NCBI RefSeq assembly: GCF_030388665.1
Contig: NZ_CP128846.1
Location: 2,108,001-2,172,000, forward strand
Length of the DNA: 64,000 nucleotides
Origin: Streptomyces flavofungini
Lineage (GTDB): Bacteria; Actinomycetota; Actinomycetes; Streptomycetales; Streptomycetaceae
Reading direction: 5' to 3'
Shown here: positions 54,380 through 63,252 of the stretch, in pieces
How positions within the stretch are numbered: position 1 is the first letter of the stretch
Layout: every line of letters starts with the position of its first letter
The notes under the pieces: generated by a model
Databases searched by the model: none
The model's input: only the letters and a program-made list of their open reading frames with translations
What the model was told of the DNA's origin: nothing
Position numbers and translations under genes: made by a program

Positions 54380-55462
54380 ATGACTCACCCTCCAATTCGG
54401 TCGATAACAAAAGCAAAGCGGCGCAAGGGTCTTGTGGCGCTTGCCATCGTCCTGGCGAGCGTGTTGTGCCTCACACAGTGCTCCTCGGCGTCGGACAGCG
54501 AGAAGCCGCGCTCCGGGTGGGCCGAGCGCTCGCCGGACCGGCGCGGGACCGACCGTTCCCCGGAGGGCGAGGAACCGTCGGGGAAGGCGTCCCCCTCGGC
54601 CACCCCGTCGTCGCCGCCGTCGCCGCCGTCCCGCGGTCGCGTCCGGGCCGACCTGGAGCGCCGGGTCACCGCGTACGCCTCGGGCTTCTCCGAGGACAGC
54701 GGCTACCGCCGCCCCTCGGCCAGGGACCGGCGCACCGTCGCCGCGGGCGTGGCCCTCCTCCTGGACCGGCACCGCTCCCGGGCCGAACGCCGCCTGGCCG
54801 ACATCGACTTCCGGGTGCGCACGGTCACCGACACCGAGTCCGGGCGGCGCTACGCCGAGGTGTCCGACCTCTCCGAGGACTCCTCGGCGCCGCGCGGCTG
54901 GGGCCGCGTCTATGTGGACCTGGACGCCCCGATCCGCTGGTCCGTGCAGGTCCCCCACCCCGTGGCCGACCGTCACACCGAACGGCTCGGCGCCGCTCTT
55001 CTGAGCCGCTCCCCCGGTGGCGTCATGGTCATTGCGGGGGCACATCGCAAAGCTGGGCGCGACGACGAGGCGGATGTGGCGCACCGGCGGAAGAGCGTGT
55101 TCCACGCCATCTGCGACGAGTTGGCGAAGCGCGGCGTGCCCGGGATCCAGGTGCACGGGATGGCGGACGACTCGGCCCCCAAGTACGACGTGGTCGCCTC
55201 CACGGGCAAGGGTCGCGAGGCGGTCTCCGAGGGCCGGGACCTGGCGAACGCGCTGCGCCGGCGCGGCTACGACGTGTGCCGCGCCTGGGCCCGCTCCTGC
55301 CCCCTCGAAGGCAGGAAGAACGTCCAGGGCCGCAACGCCACCGCACAGGACACGGAGTTCCTGCACGTCGAGTTCGGCGCCCGGATCCGCGACCGCGAAC
55401 GGCACCTGCGGGCCGCGGTGTCGGCGATGGCGTCGGTGACGCGGGACTGGCGGCGGATGTAG
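54380..55462 (+). CDS. Lipoprotein of unknown function divergent from capA
   Basis: 360 residues. Basic N-terminus, export helix (LVALAIVLASVLCLTQCSSA) with lipobox LTQC, Ser/Pro linker, then a globular domain. GGVMVIAGAHRKAGRDDEADVAHRRKSVFHA and KRGVPGIQVHGMADDSAPKYDVVASTG give conserved-looking His residues (AGAHR, VAHRR, QVHGM), as in zinc-dependent amidohydrolases. FLHVEFGARIRDRE closes the domain. A polymer hydrolase role is a guess supported by position and histidines only. Confidence 0.6.
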   Translation: MTHPPIRSITKAKRRKGLVALAIVLASVLCLTQCSSASDSEKPRSGWAERSPDRRGTDRSPEGEEPSGKASPSATPSSPPSPPSRGRVRADLERRVTAYASGFSEDSGYRRPSARDRRTVAAGVALLLDRHRSRAERRLADIDFRVRTVTDTESGRRYAEVSDLSEDSSAPRGWGRVYVDLDAPIRWSVQVPHPVADRHTERLGAALLSRSPGGVMVIAGAHRKAGRDDEADVAHRRKSVFHAICDELAKRGVPGIQVHGMADDSAPKYDVVASTGKGREAVSEGRDLANALRRRGYDVCRAWARSCPLEGRKNVQGRNATAQDTEFLHVEFGARIRDRERHLRAAVSAMASVTRDWRRM

Positions 55463-55799
55463 CCGGTCGCGGTCCGCGGATGTAGCCGGTCGCGGTCGAC
55501 CGAACGCAACCGGATGTGTCCGGGGCGGGCGGAGGCGACCGGACGACGCGGTCCGGGGGTGCCCCTCGAAGGCCCGAGGGGCACCCCCGAGGGGCACCAA
55601 GGGGCACCCGCGCCGACCTCCGGGGCACCCGGGCCGCGCCCCCTGTGCCGAGCCCCCTCGCGGCTCCCCGTACGCACTCCGCCGCCCCGCCCACCGCCAC
55701 CACCGGCCCCGGGGCCCGTAGCCGGTCGGCGGCTGCCCCCGCCGGGCGCCCCAGGGGCAGGATTTGCAGCGCGACTGTGCCCGGAAGGGCGGTCCGGGA

Positions 55800-57323
55800 C
55801 TACTTGCCGTCGCGGCCCGGCGGGCGCAGCACTTCCCCCACCGACGTCTCCTCCTGCCGTCCCAGGCGGCTGTGCGAGCGGCCGTAGAGGAAGTACACGA
55901 CGACGCCGAGCGCCATCCACCCGGCGAACCGGACCCAGGTCTCGGCGGGCAGGTTGAGCATCAGCCACAGCGAGGCGGCGACGGACAGGATCGGCAGGAA
56001 AGGCACCCACGGGGTACGGAAGGAGCGGTGCAGGTCGGGGCGCGTCCTGCGGAGGATGATCACGCTGATCGCGACGATCACGAAGGCGAACAGGGTGCCG
56101 ATGTTCACCAGCTCGGCGAGTTCGCTCAGCGGCGTGAACCCGGCGACGACCGCGATGATCACACCGAGCAGGATGGTCGGCCGGTGCGGGGTCTTGAAGC
56201 GCGGGTGGACGCGGGAGAAGAAGCGCGGCAGCAGGCCGTCGCGGCTCATCGCGAAGAACACCCGGGTCTGGCCGAGGAGCAGGATCATGCAGACGGTGGT
56301 GAGGCCGACGGCGGCGCCGAAGCTGATGAAGCCCGCGTACCAGGGGTGTCCGGTGGCCTTGAAGGCGTCGGCGAGCGGGGCGTCCACGGAGAGCTGCGAG
56401 TAGTGCTGCATGCCGGTGACGACGATCGACACGGCCACGTAGAGCGTGGTGCAGATCAGCAGGGAGCCGAGGATGCCGCGGGGCATGTCCCGCTGCGGGT
56501 TCTTGGTCTCCTCGGCGGCGGTGGCGACGATGTCGAAGCCGATGAAGGCGAAGAAGACGACCGAGGCGGCGGTGAAGATGCCCATCACGCCGAAGTTCGC
56601 GGGGGCCCAGCCGAACATCAGCTGGATCAGCGGGGAGTGCAGTCCGCTGCCCGCCTCCACCTCCTGGGCCTTCGGGATGAACGGGTCGTAGTTGTCGGCC
56701 TTGATGAAGAAGGCGCCCGCGATGATCACGACCAGGACGACCGCCACCTTGATCGCGACGACGAGGGAGGTGATCCGCGCGGAGAGCTTCATGCCGAGGA
56801 CGAGGATGCCGGTGAGCACCAGGACCAGGGCGGCGGCCAGGATGTCGAAGCCGAAGCCGTCGGCGCCGTCCCGGCCGCTGAGCGCCTCCGGCAGCTGCCA
56901 GCCCGCGTTGTCGAGCAGGGATGCGATGTAGCCGGACCAGCCGACGGCGACCACCGCCGTGCCGAGCGCGAACTCCAGGACGAGGTCCCAGCCGATGATC
57001 CAGGCGGGCAGCTCGCCGAGTGAGGCGTACGAGAACGTGTACGCGGAGCCGGCCACCGGGAGGGTGGAGGCGAACTCGGCGTAGCAGAGGGCAGCGAGGG
57101 CGCAGACGACGCCCGCCACCACGAAGGCCAGGGCCACGGAGGGCCCGGCGTTGTTCTTGGCGACCGTACCAGTGAGGACGAAGATGCCGGTGCCGATGAT
57201 GACACCGACGCCGAAGACGGTCAGATCCAGCGCGGACAAGGATTTCTTGAGCGCGTGTTCTGGTTCCTCGGTGTCGAGGATGGACTGCTCGACCTTCTTC
57301 GTCCGGAAGAGGGTGCTGCTCAC
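55800..57323 (-). CDS. APC-family amino acid permease (cationic type)
   Basis: 507 residues with about 12-13 membrane helices. LSALDLTVFGVGVIIGTGIFVLTG is the conserved first helix with the GIG-type substrate site. CYAEFASTLPVAGSAYTFSY and FFAFIGFDIVATAAEETKNPQRDMP are signatures of the CAT/YfnA group. It imports amino acids with protons. The C-terminal tail is short and basic. It lies downstream of dxs behind an 18-bp hairpin, so it is probably transcribed separately. Confidence 0.93.
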   Translation of the reverse strand: MSSTLFRTKKVEQSILDTEEPEHALKKSLSALDLTVFGVGVIIGTGIFVLTGTVAKNNAGPSVALAFVVAGVVCALAALCYAEFASTLPVAGSAYTFSYASLGELPAWIIGWDLVLEFALGTAVVAVGWSGYIASLLDNAGWQLPEALSGRDGADGFGFDILAAALVLVLTGILVLGMKLSARITSLVVAIKVAVVLVVIIAGAFFIKADNYDPFIPKAQEVEAGSGLHSPLIQLMFGWAPANFGVMGIFTAASVVFFAFIGFDIVATAAEETKNPQRDMPRGILGSLLICTTLYVAVSIVVTGMQHYSQLSVDAPLADAFKATGHPWYAGFISFGAAVGLTTVCMILLLGQTRVFFAMSRDGLLPRFFSRVHPRFKTPHRPTILLGVIIAVVAGFTPLSELAELVNIGTLFAFVIVAISVIILRRTRPDLHRSFRTPWVPFLPILSVAASLWLMLNLPAETWVRFAGWMALGVVVYFLYGRSHSRLGRQEETSVGEVLRPPGRDGK

Positions 57324-57406
57324 GGCGTACCTCCCACGCTTGTCGTCCTCGACATGATCGAGAGGGCACGTACTGCGTATGCCCCGACGCGGGTGGATTC
57401 ACGCAA

Positions 57407-57450
57407 ATGGGCCGGTTTCACCACTCTTCACGGTGGTGAAACCGGCCCAT
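57407..57450 (-). terminator. Perfect 18-bp hairpin between dxs and the permease gene
   Basis: ATGGGCCGGTTTCACCAC (57407-57424) and GTGGTGAAACCGGCCCAT (57433-57450) pair fully around TCTTCACG, 61 nt beyond the dxs stop and 83 nt before the permease start. Confidence 0.8.
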
Positions 57451-57511
57451 CCGGACACAACGGTCGTTTACGTCGGTCCCGTACGGCTGTCGCGCGCGGC
57501 AGCCGCGTACG

Positions 57512-59440
57512 TCAGTCGCGCGCGGGCTCCACGGAGTCCACCGCGGCGCCCGCCCGCTCGAACCGGCCGTCCAGCTTGGCGACCAGACCGGTCACCTGGC
57601 GGGCGATGTCCGGAGCGGTGAGGCCGATCTCCGCCATGACCTCCTTGCGGGAGGCGTGGTCGAGGAAGCGCGGCGGGATGCCGAAGTCACGCAGCGGCAC
57701 GTCCACGCCCGCGTCCCTGAGGGCCTGGGCGATGGCCGAGCCGACGCCGCCCGCGCGGGAGTTGTCCTCGACGGTGACGACGACGCGGTGCTGCTCGGCG
57801 AGCGGCGCCATCGCCTCGTCGACCGGCTTGACCCAGCGGGGGTCGACGACGGTGGTGGAGATGCCCTGCTTGTCGAGCAGGTCGGCGATCTCCAGGCACA
57901 TCGGCGCGAGCGCGCCCACGGAGACGAGGAGCACGTCGGGCCGGTCCGTGCCCGCCTTGCGCAGCACGTCCATGCCGCCGACCTTGCCGACGGCCTGCAC
58001 CGCGGGGCCGACGGCGCCCTTGGAGTAGCGCACGACGGTCGGCGCGTCGTCGACCTCGACGGCCTCGCGGAGCTGGAGGCGGACCTGGTCGGCGTCGCGG
58101 GGCGCGGCGATGCGCAGGGTCGGCACGCACTGGAGGATCGACATGTCCCACATGCCGTTGTGCGAGGCGCCGTCCGTGCCGGTGACGCCCGCGCGGTCCA
58201 GGACGAAGGTGACGCCGCACTTGTGCAGGGCCACGTCCATCAGGAGCTGGTCGAAGGCGCGGTTGAGGAAGGTCGCGTACACGGCGAAGACGGGGTGTAC
58301 GCCGCCGGAGGCGAGGCCCGCGGCGCTGACGGCGGCGTGCTGCTCGGCGATGCCGACGTCGTAGACCCGGTCGGGGAAGGCCTTGGCGAACTTCTGCAGG
58401 CCGACGGGCTGGAGCATGGCCGCGGTGATGGCGACGATGTCGTCGCGCTCGTGGCCGAGCTTGACCATCTCCTCGCCGAAGACGGACGTCCAGTCCATGC
58501 CGCCCGCGGCGATCGGAAGGCCGGTGTCGGGGTGGATCGGGCCGATGCCGTGGAAGTGGTCGGCCTCGTCCTCCTCCGCGGGCTTGTAGCCGCGGCCCTT
58601 CTCCGTGATGCAGTGCACGATGACGGGGCCGTTGAAGCGCTTGGCGCGCTGCAGGGCGGACTCCAGGGCCTCGATGTCGTGGCCGTCGATGGGGCCGACG
58701 TACTTCAGGCCGAGGTCCTCGAACATGCCCTGCGGGGCGATGAAGTCCTTCAGGCCCTTCTTGGCGCCGTGCAGCGTCTCGTACAGCGGCTTGCCGACGA
58801 CCGGTGTGCGCTCCAGGAGGTCCTTGCCGCGGGCCAGGAAGCGTTCGTAGCCGTCGGTGGTGCGCAGGGTGGCGAGGTGGTTGGCGAGACCGCCGATGGT
58901 GGGGGCGTAGGAGCGCTCGTTGTCGTTGACGACGATGACGAGCGGGCGGTCCTTGGCGGCCGCGATGTTGTTCAGCGCTTCCCAGGCCATGCCGCCGGTG
59001 AGGGCGCCGTCGCCGATGACGGCGACCACGTGGTCGTCCTTGCCGCGCACCTCGTTGGCCTTGGCGAGGCCGTCGGCCCAGCCGAGGACGGTGGAGGCGT
59101 GGCTGTTCTCGATGACGTCGTGCTCGGACTCGGCGCGCGAGGGGTAGCCGGACAGGCCGCCCTTGGCGCGCAGCTTGGTGAAGTCCTGGCGTCCGGTGAG
59201 CAGCTTGTGGACGTAGGCCTGGTGGCCGGTGTCCCACAGGACCTTGTCCTTCGGCGACTCGAAGACGCGGTGCAGGGCGATGGTCAGCTCGACGACACCG
59301 AGGTTGGGGCCGAGGTGACCGCCGGTCTTGGAGACAGCGTCGACGAGGAAGCCGCGGATCTCGTTCGCCAGCTGGTTGAGCTGTTCCGGACCGAGCAGGT
59401 CCAGATCGCGCGGTCCCGTGATGCGGGTCAGCAGCGGCAC
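57512..59440 (-). CDS. dxs: 1-Deoxy-D-xylulose-5-phosphate synthase Dxs
   Basis: 642 residues from GTG 59440, which has AAGGAGG 5 nt upstream; an ATG 42 nt earlier is less likely. It condenses pyruvate and glyceraldehyde 3-phosphate, using thiamine diphosphate, in the MEP isoprenoid pathway. [21 protein letters not shown] holds an active-site His, and [18 protein letters not shown] is the ThDP motif. [31 protein letters not shown] (catalytic Glu) and [14 protein letters not shown] follow the transketolase order. Length is normal. Confidence 0.97.
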   Translation of the reverse strand: MPLLTRITGPRDLDLLGPEQLNQLANEIRGFLVDAVSKTGGHLGPNLGVVELTIALHRVFESPKDKVLWDTGHQAYVHKLLTGRQDFTKLRAKGGLSGYPSRAESEHDVIENSHASTVLGWADGLAKANEVRGKDDHVVAVIGDGALTGGMAWEALNNIAAAKDRPLVIVVNDNERSYAPTIGGLANHLATLRTTDGYERFLARGKDLLERTPVVGKPLYETLHGAKKGLKDFIAPQGMFEDLGLKYVGPIDGHDIEALESALQRAKRFNGPVIVHCITEKGRGYKPAEEDEADHFHGIGPIHPDTGLPIAAGGMDWTSVFGEEMVKLGHERDDIVAITAAMLQPVGLQKFAKAFPDRVYDVGIAEQHAAVSAAGLASGGVHPVFAVYATFLNRAFDQLLMDVALHKCGVTFVLDRAGVTGTDGASHNGMWDMSILQCVPTLRIAAPRDADQVRLQLREAVEVDDAPTVVRYSKGAVGPAVQAVGKVGGMDVLRKAGTDRPDVLLVSVGALAPMCLEIADLLDKQGISTTVVDPRWVKPVDEAMAPLAEQHRVVVTVEDNSRAGGVGSAIAQALRDAGVDVPLRDFGIPPRFLDHASRKEVMAEIGLTAPDIARQVTGLVAKLDGRFERAGAAVDSVEPARD

Positions 59441-59611
59441 CCGTGCCTCCTTGCAGTAGAGCGTGTAGCGCTGTTCGAGCATTGCCGGGCCTGTCGAGTC
59501 TAATGTTCCGCCGCTGACGGCGTAGTCCAGGCCTGGGGTCCGGCGTCACGCGATCGGCTGTAAATCGACTGGTACGACCGGGGGCGGCCCGGGAATCCGG
59601 CCCTCGACACA

Positions 59612-59625
59612 GGAACAGATGTTCC
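59612..59625. promoter_or_regulatory. GGAACAGATGTTCC palindrome upstream of dxs
   Basis: Six-base arms GGAACA/TGTTCC with a 2-nt centre, 172 bp upstream of the dxs start and 83 bp downstream of the xylH end. A possible operator; the binding protein is unknown. Confidence 0.3.
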
Positions 59626-59640
59626 TATTCGGTGGCACAC

Positions 59641-59677
59641 CCGTGCCCGGTACCGGAATGTCCGGTACCGGGCACGG
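59641..59677 (-). terminator. 17-bp perfect hairpin after xylH
   Basis: CCGTGCCCGGTACCGGA (59641-59657) and TCCGGTACCGGGCACGG (59661-59677) pair around a 3-nt loop, 30 nt beyond the xylH stop. Confidence 0.85.
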
Positions 59678-59707
59678 ACGCGCGTGATCAAGCGCGGACC
59701 TGCGGGA

Positions 59708-61024
59708 TCAGGCGCGACCCGCGGACTTCTGGGTCTTGCGCGAGACCGAGTCGATCACGACGGCGGCGAGCAGGACCGCGCCGGTGATCATGTACTGGAT
59801 CTCGTTGGGCATGCCCTCCAGGTTCAGGCCCTGCTGGATCGACTGGATCACGAGCATGCCGAGCATGGCCGACCAGATCTTGCCGCGGCCGCCGAAGAGG
59901 CTGGTGCCGCCGATGACGGCCGCCGCGATCACCATCATCAGGGTGTTCCCGGCACCGAGGCTCTTGGTCGCACCGCCGGAGAGGCTCGCGATGAAGAGCC
60001 CGCCGAAGGCGGCGAGCATGCCGGAGATCGCGAACACGGTGATCCGCACCCGGTCCACGTTGATGCCCGCGCGACGCGCCGCTTCCGCGTTGCCGCCGAC
60101 CGCGAAGACCTGGCGGCCGAAGGTGGTGCGGCGGGCCACGAAGTCCGCGACGACGAGCACGGCGAGGAAGAGCACCAGGGCGAGCGGCAGGCCGCGGGCG
60201 CCCTCCGGCTCGTTCAGGAAGTACGCGGCGACGAACGCGAGGACCGCGAGCAGGCCGGTGCGCAGCAGGATCTCGCTGAGCGGCCGCGAGGGCAGCTCGG
60301 CGTTCTTGCGGCGGCGGGCGTCCAGGTACTGGGAGGCCCCGTAGGCGAGCACGGCGATCAGCGCGAGGCCGTACGCGGCGGCCTTGTCGGCGAAGAAGTG
60401 CGTGGTCAGGTCCTCGACGACGGAGCCGGTGGGCGTGTTGATGCTGCCCTCCTTGCCCATCAGCCAGATCTGCAGACCGCTCCAGCCGAGGAAGCCCGCC
60501 AGGGTGACCACGAAGGCCGGTACGCCGATCTTGGCGAAGAAGAAGCCGTGCAGCGCGCCGATCACCAGGCCGGAGGCGATGGCCACGAACACCGAGATCC
60601 AGTCGCCCCACCCGTGGGTCACGCTCATGACCGCCCAGACGGCGGCACCCACACCGGCGACGGAGCCGACGGACAGGTCGATCTCGCCCAGCAGCAGCAC
60701 GAAGACGATGCCGACCGACATGATGCCGACGCCGGAGGTGAACACCGCGATGTTGGCGAGGCTGGAGGCCGACAGGAACTTGTCGTTCTGGAGCTGGAAG
60801 ACCAGGGCGATGACGATGAGGCCGACGACGACGGGCAGCGAGCCGAGCTCACCGCCGCGGACCTTGCGGACGAACTCCGTCCAGTACCCGGCGAAGCCCT
60901 GCTCGCGCACGAGCAGGCGCGGGTCGACGGCCGCGGCGGGGGTCGCGGACGGCTCGGCGTCCACGGCGGTGCCGGTGGCCGTCTGGACCTTGTCGGTGTC
61001 GGGGGTCTTGGCGAGGTCGCTCAC
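59708..61024 (-). CDS. xylH: Sugar ABC transporter permease XylH
   Basis: 438 residues from GTG 61024, overlapping the xylG stop (GTGA). About ten membrane helices of the ribose/xylose permease family. LLLGEIDLSVGSVAGVGAAVWAVM and FFFAKIGVPAFVVTLAGFLGWSGLQI are signatures, and GGNAEAARRAGINVDRVR is the cytoplasmic EAA-like loop that docks the ATPase. Likely substrate is D-xylose, inferred from the XylF-like binding protein and synteny with SCO6011. Confidence 0.93.
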   Translation of the reverse strand: MSDLAKTPDTDKVQTATGTAVDAEPSATPAAAVDPRLLVREQGFAGYWTEFVRKVRGGELGSLPVVVGLIVIALVFQLQNDKFLSASSLANIAVFTSGVGIMSVGIVFVLLLGEIDLSVGSVAGVGAAVWAVMSVTHGWGDWISVFVAIASGLVIGALHGFFFAKIGVPAFVVTLAGFLGWSGLQIWLMGKEGSINTPTGSVVEDLTTHFFADKAAAYGLALIAVLAYGASQYLDARRRKNAELPSRPLSEILLRTGLLAVLAFVAAYFLNEPEGARGLPLALVLFLAVLVVADFVARRTTFGRQVFAVGGNAEAARRAGINVDRVRITVFAISGMLAAFGGLFIASLSGGATKSLGAGNTLMMVIAAAVIGGTSLFGGRGKIWSAMLGMLVIQSIQQGLNLEGMPNEIQYMITGAVLLAAVVIDSVSRKTQKSAGRA

Positions 61025-61812
61025 TTCGCGCCCTCCTTCGCTGCCGTGGCCGTGCGCGCCCTGCGGCGGGTGACGGCGTTGTCCGTGGCGCCGGTGATGG
61101 CGGCGATGACTTCCTCGGGCGAGGTGTCGGCGACCCGGAAGACGCCGTTGTTGCGGCCGAGCCGAAGGACCGCGACCCGGTCGGCGACGGCCTGGACGTC
61201 GGCCATGTTGTGGCTGATGAGGATCACGCCGTGGCCGCGCTCGCGCAGCCGCTCCACCAGGTCGAGGACCTGGGCGGTCTGCTCGACGCCGAGGGCGGCG
61301 GTGGGCTCGTCGAGGATGACCACCTTGGGGTCGCCGACCAGGGCGCGGGCGATGGCGACGACCTGCCGCTGGCCGCCGGAGAGGGCGGCGACGGGGATGC
61401 GGACGCTGGGGATGCGGATGGAGAGCGTGTCCAGGAGCACCCGGGCGCGCTTCTCCATCTTGATCTCGTCCAGGACGCTGGCGCTCTTCAGCTCGCTGCC
61501 GAGGAAGAGGTTGGCGACGACGTCGAGGTTGTCGCAGAGGGCGAGGTCCTGGTAGACGGTGGCCACGCCGAGGTGCTGGGCGTCGTGGGGCCGGCCGATG
61601 CGGACCTCCCTGCCCTCCCACTCGATGGCGCCCTCGTCGATGGGGTGGACCCCGGAAATGGTCTTGACGAGCGTGGACTTGCCGGCGCCGTTGTCGCCGA
61701 CGAGGGCGACCACCTCACCGGCGTGGATCTCCAGGTCTACGTCCGTGAGCGCCTGGACGGCGCCGAACCGCTTGGAGACCCCGCGCAACGCCAGCACGGG
61801 CGTAGCGGACAC
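61021..61812 (-). CDS. xylG: Sugar ABC transporter ATPase XylG (single nucleotide-binding domain)
   Basis: 263 residues from GTG 61812, which has AAGGAG 9 nt upstream; the ATG at 61821 abuts that site. VALVGDNGAGKSTLVKTISG is Walker A, AALSGGQRQVVAIARAL the signature, VVILDEPTAALG Walker B, and ILISHN the H-loop. E. coli XylG/RbsA has two fused domains (~500 residues); this one has a single domain and must act as a homodimer. Confidence 0.94.
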   Translation of the reverse strand: MSATPVLALRGVSKRFGAVQALTDVDLEIHAGEVVALVGDNGAGKSTLVKTISGVHPIDEGAIEWEGREVRIGRPHDAQHLGVATVYQDLALCDNLDVVANLFLGSELKSASVLDEIKMEKRARVLLDTLSIRIPSVRIPVAALSGGQRQVVAIARALVGDPKVVILDEPTAALGVEQTAQVLDLVERLRERGHGVILISHNMADVQAVADRVAVLRLGRNNGVFRVADTSPEEVIAAITGATDNAVTRRRARTATAAKEGAK

Positions 61813-61920
61813 GTGAATCATCTCCTTCGCCGCCTTGGAGGGCGGGGATGGTGGTGCGCGCGGGCGGCACGGGCCGCGTGTGCGGGGACACGGGCGCGTG
61901 CGGCACGCAGGACAAGGTGC

Positions 61921-61970
61921 CCGGTGCCCGCCCTCCGGCTGCGGGGCGGGAGGTAGTGGGCGGGCACCGG
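61921..61970 (-). terminator. 13-bp inverted repeat between xylF and xylG
   Basis: CCGGTGCCCGCCC (61921-61933) pairs with GGGCGGGCACCGG (61958-61970) around a 24-nt loop, in the 220-bp gap after xylF. It may partly stop transcription so that the binding protein exceeds the transporter. Confidence 0.6.
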
Positions 61971-62032
61971 ACCGCTGGGGAAGGTGTCTCGCGGCGCGCG
62001 GGCCGCGTCAACACCCATGACCTGACCGGGAG

Positions 62033-63130
62033 TTACTTGATCCCGGCCTCGTCGCAGGCCTTCTTGAACTGCTTGGTGCAGATCTCGCTGGCCTTGTAGA
62101 CCTTGTCCTTGACGATGGTGTCCGCCACCTCGTCCTTGGTGATCGCCTGGGCGTCGTACAGCTTGGCGGGGATGCCCTTGTAGTCGCCGCTGAGCGAGTT
62201 GACCTTGCGGTCGGTCAGGTCGTCGATCTTCTTGCCCTTGAGCAGGCGCACCGCGATCTCGGCGGTGGTCTCGGCCTCCGGCTTGATCTGCTTGTAGATC
62301 GTGAAGGCCTGGTCGCCGCTCAGCAGGCGCTGGACGCCGGCGAGCTCCGCGTCCTGGCCGCCGACGGGGACGTCGATGCCGCGCTGCTTGAGGGCGGTGA
62401 TGATGCCGCCCGCCATGCCGTCGTTGGCGGAGTAGACGCCGTCGATGCCGTCCTTGCCGAGCTTGTCGATGGCGGCGGACATCTTCCTGTTCGCCTCGTC
62501 CGGGGACCAGTCCGGGATGTCCTGCTCGTAGGCGACCTTCTTGACGTTCTTGTCGAGCACCGAGTGGGCGCCCTTCTTGAAGAAGGGGGCGTTCGGGTCG
62601 GTCGGGGAGCCGTTGATCATGACGACATTGGCGTCCTTGGCGTCGGAGCCGAGCGCCTTGACGAGCGCGCCGCCCTGGAGGCGGCCGATCTTCTCGTTGT
62701 CGTAGCTGACGTAGGCGGACAGCGGACCCTCGGCGAGCCGGTCGTACGCGACGACCTCGACGCCTTCCTTCTTGGCGCGCTCGACCCAGCCCTTGGTGGA
62801 CTTGTAGTCCACGGCGTCCAGGATGATCACCTTGACACCCTGCGTGATCAGCGCGTCGAACTGCTTCTTCTGGGTCTCGATGTCCTGCGCGGCGTTGTTG
62901 TACTTGACCTCGCAGTCGCCGCACAGCGACTTGATCTTCGACTCCATGATGGGGCGGTCGAAGGTCTCGTAGCGGGTGGTCTTGTTCTCCGGCAGGAGCA
63001 GGCCGATGGTCTTGCCGTCGCCGCCGCTGCCCTTGTCGTCGCCGTCACCGGCCTCGCCGCACGCGGCCAAGGCCAGCGCCATGGAAACGGTGACGGTGCC
63101 TATGCCGACGCGGCGCGTCAATGCGTTCAT
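62033..63130 (-). CDS. xylF: Sugar-binding lipoprotein XylF
   Basis: 365 residues. Signal and lipobox are at SMALALAACGEAG. The mature part is a periplasmic-binding-protein type I fold: TIGLLLPENKTTRYETFDRP, VIILDAVDYKSTKGW, VEVVAYDRLAEGPLSAYVSYDN, ANVVMINGSPTDPNAPFFKKG and DGVYSANDGMAGGII. These match D-xylose-binding proteins. Four cysteines besides the lipid Cys are unusual (CGDC pair and two near the end) and may form disulfides. GGGAGG lies upstream of the ATG. Confidence 0.93.
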   Translation of the reverse strand: MNALTRRVGIGTVTVSMALALAACGEAGDGDDKGSGGDGKTIGLLLPENKTTRYETFDRPIMESKIKSLCGDCEVKYNNAAQDIETQKKQFDALITQGVKVIILDAVDYKSTKGWVERAKKEGVEVVAYDRLAEGPLSAYVSYDNEKIGRLQGGALVKALGSDAKDANVVMINGSPTDPNAPFFKKGAHSVLDKNVKKVAYEQDIPDWSPDEANRKMSAAIDKLGKDGIDGVYSANDGMAGGIITALKQRGIDVPVGGQDAELAGVQRLLSGDQAFTIYKQIKPEAETTAEIAVRLLKGKKIDDLTDRKVNSLSGDYKGIPAKLYDAQAITKDEVADTIVKDKVYKASEICTKQFKKACDEAGIK

Positions 63131-63206
63131 TTGGGGGTGCCTCCCTGACGTGGCCGCGTCGCTGCGGCCGAGGTGGCTCGAAGTCAACTCGGCCGCCCGA
63201 CACGCG

Positions 63207-63225
63207 TCAAGGAGTAAATCCTTAA
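63207..63225. promoter_or_regulatory. Candidate ROK operator upstream of xylF
   Basis: TCAAGGA-GTAAA-TCCTTAA is a 7-5-7 inverted repeat with one mismatch, 77 bp upstream of the xylF start, in AT-richer DNA between the ROK gene end and the xyl operon. Confidence 0.4.
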
Positions 63226-63252
63226 CGAGATGACAACGGTGCCATGCGTTAT

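Noticed and set aside
54380..55462. Calling this lipoprotein a PghP-type poly-gamma-glutamate hydrolase
   Set aside because: The histidines are suggestive, but I could not match the ordered zinc-site motifs of that family, so the call was left as unknown function.
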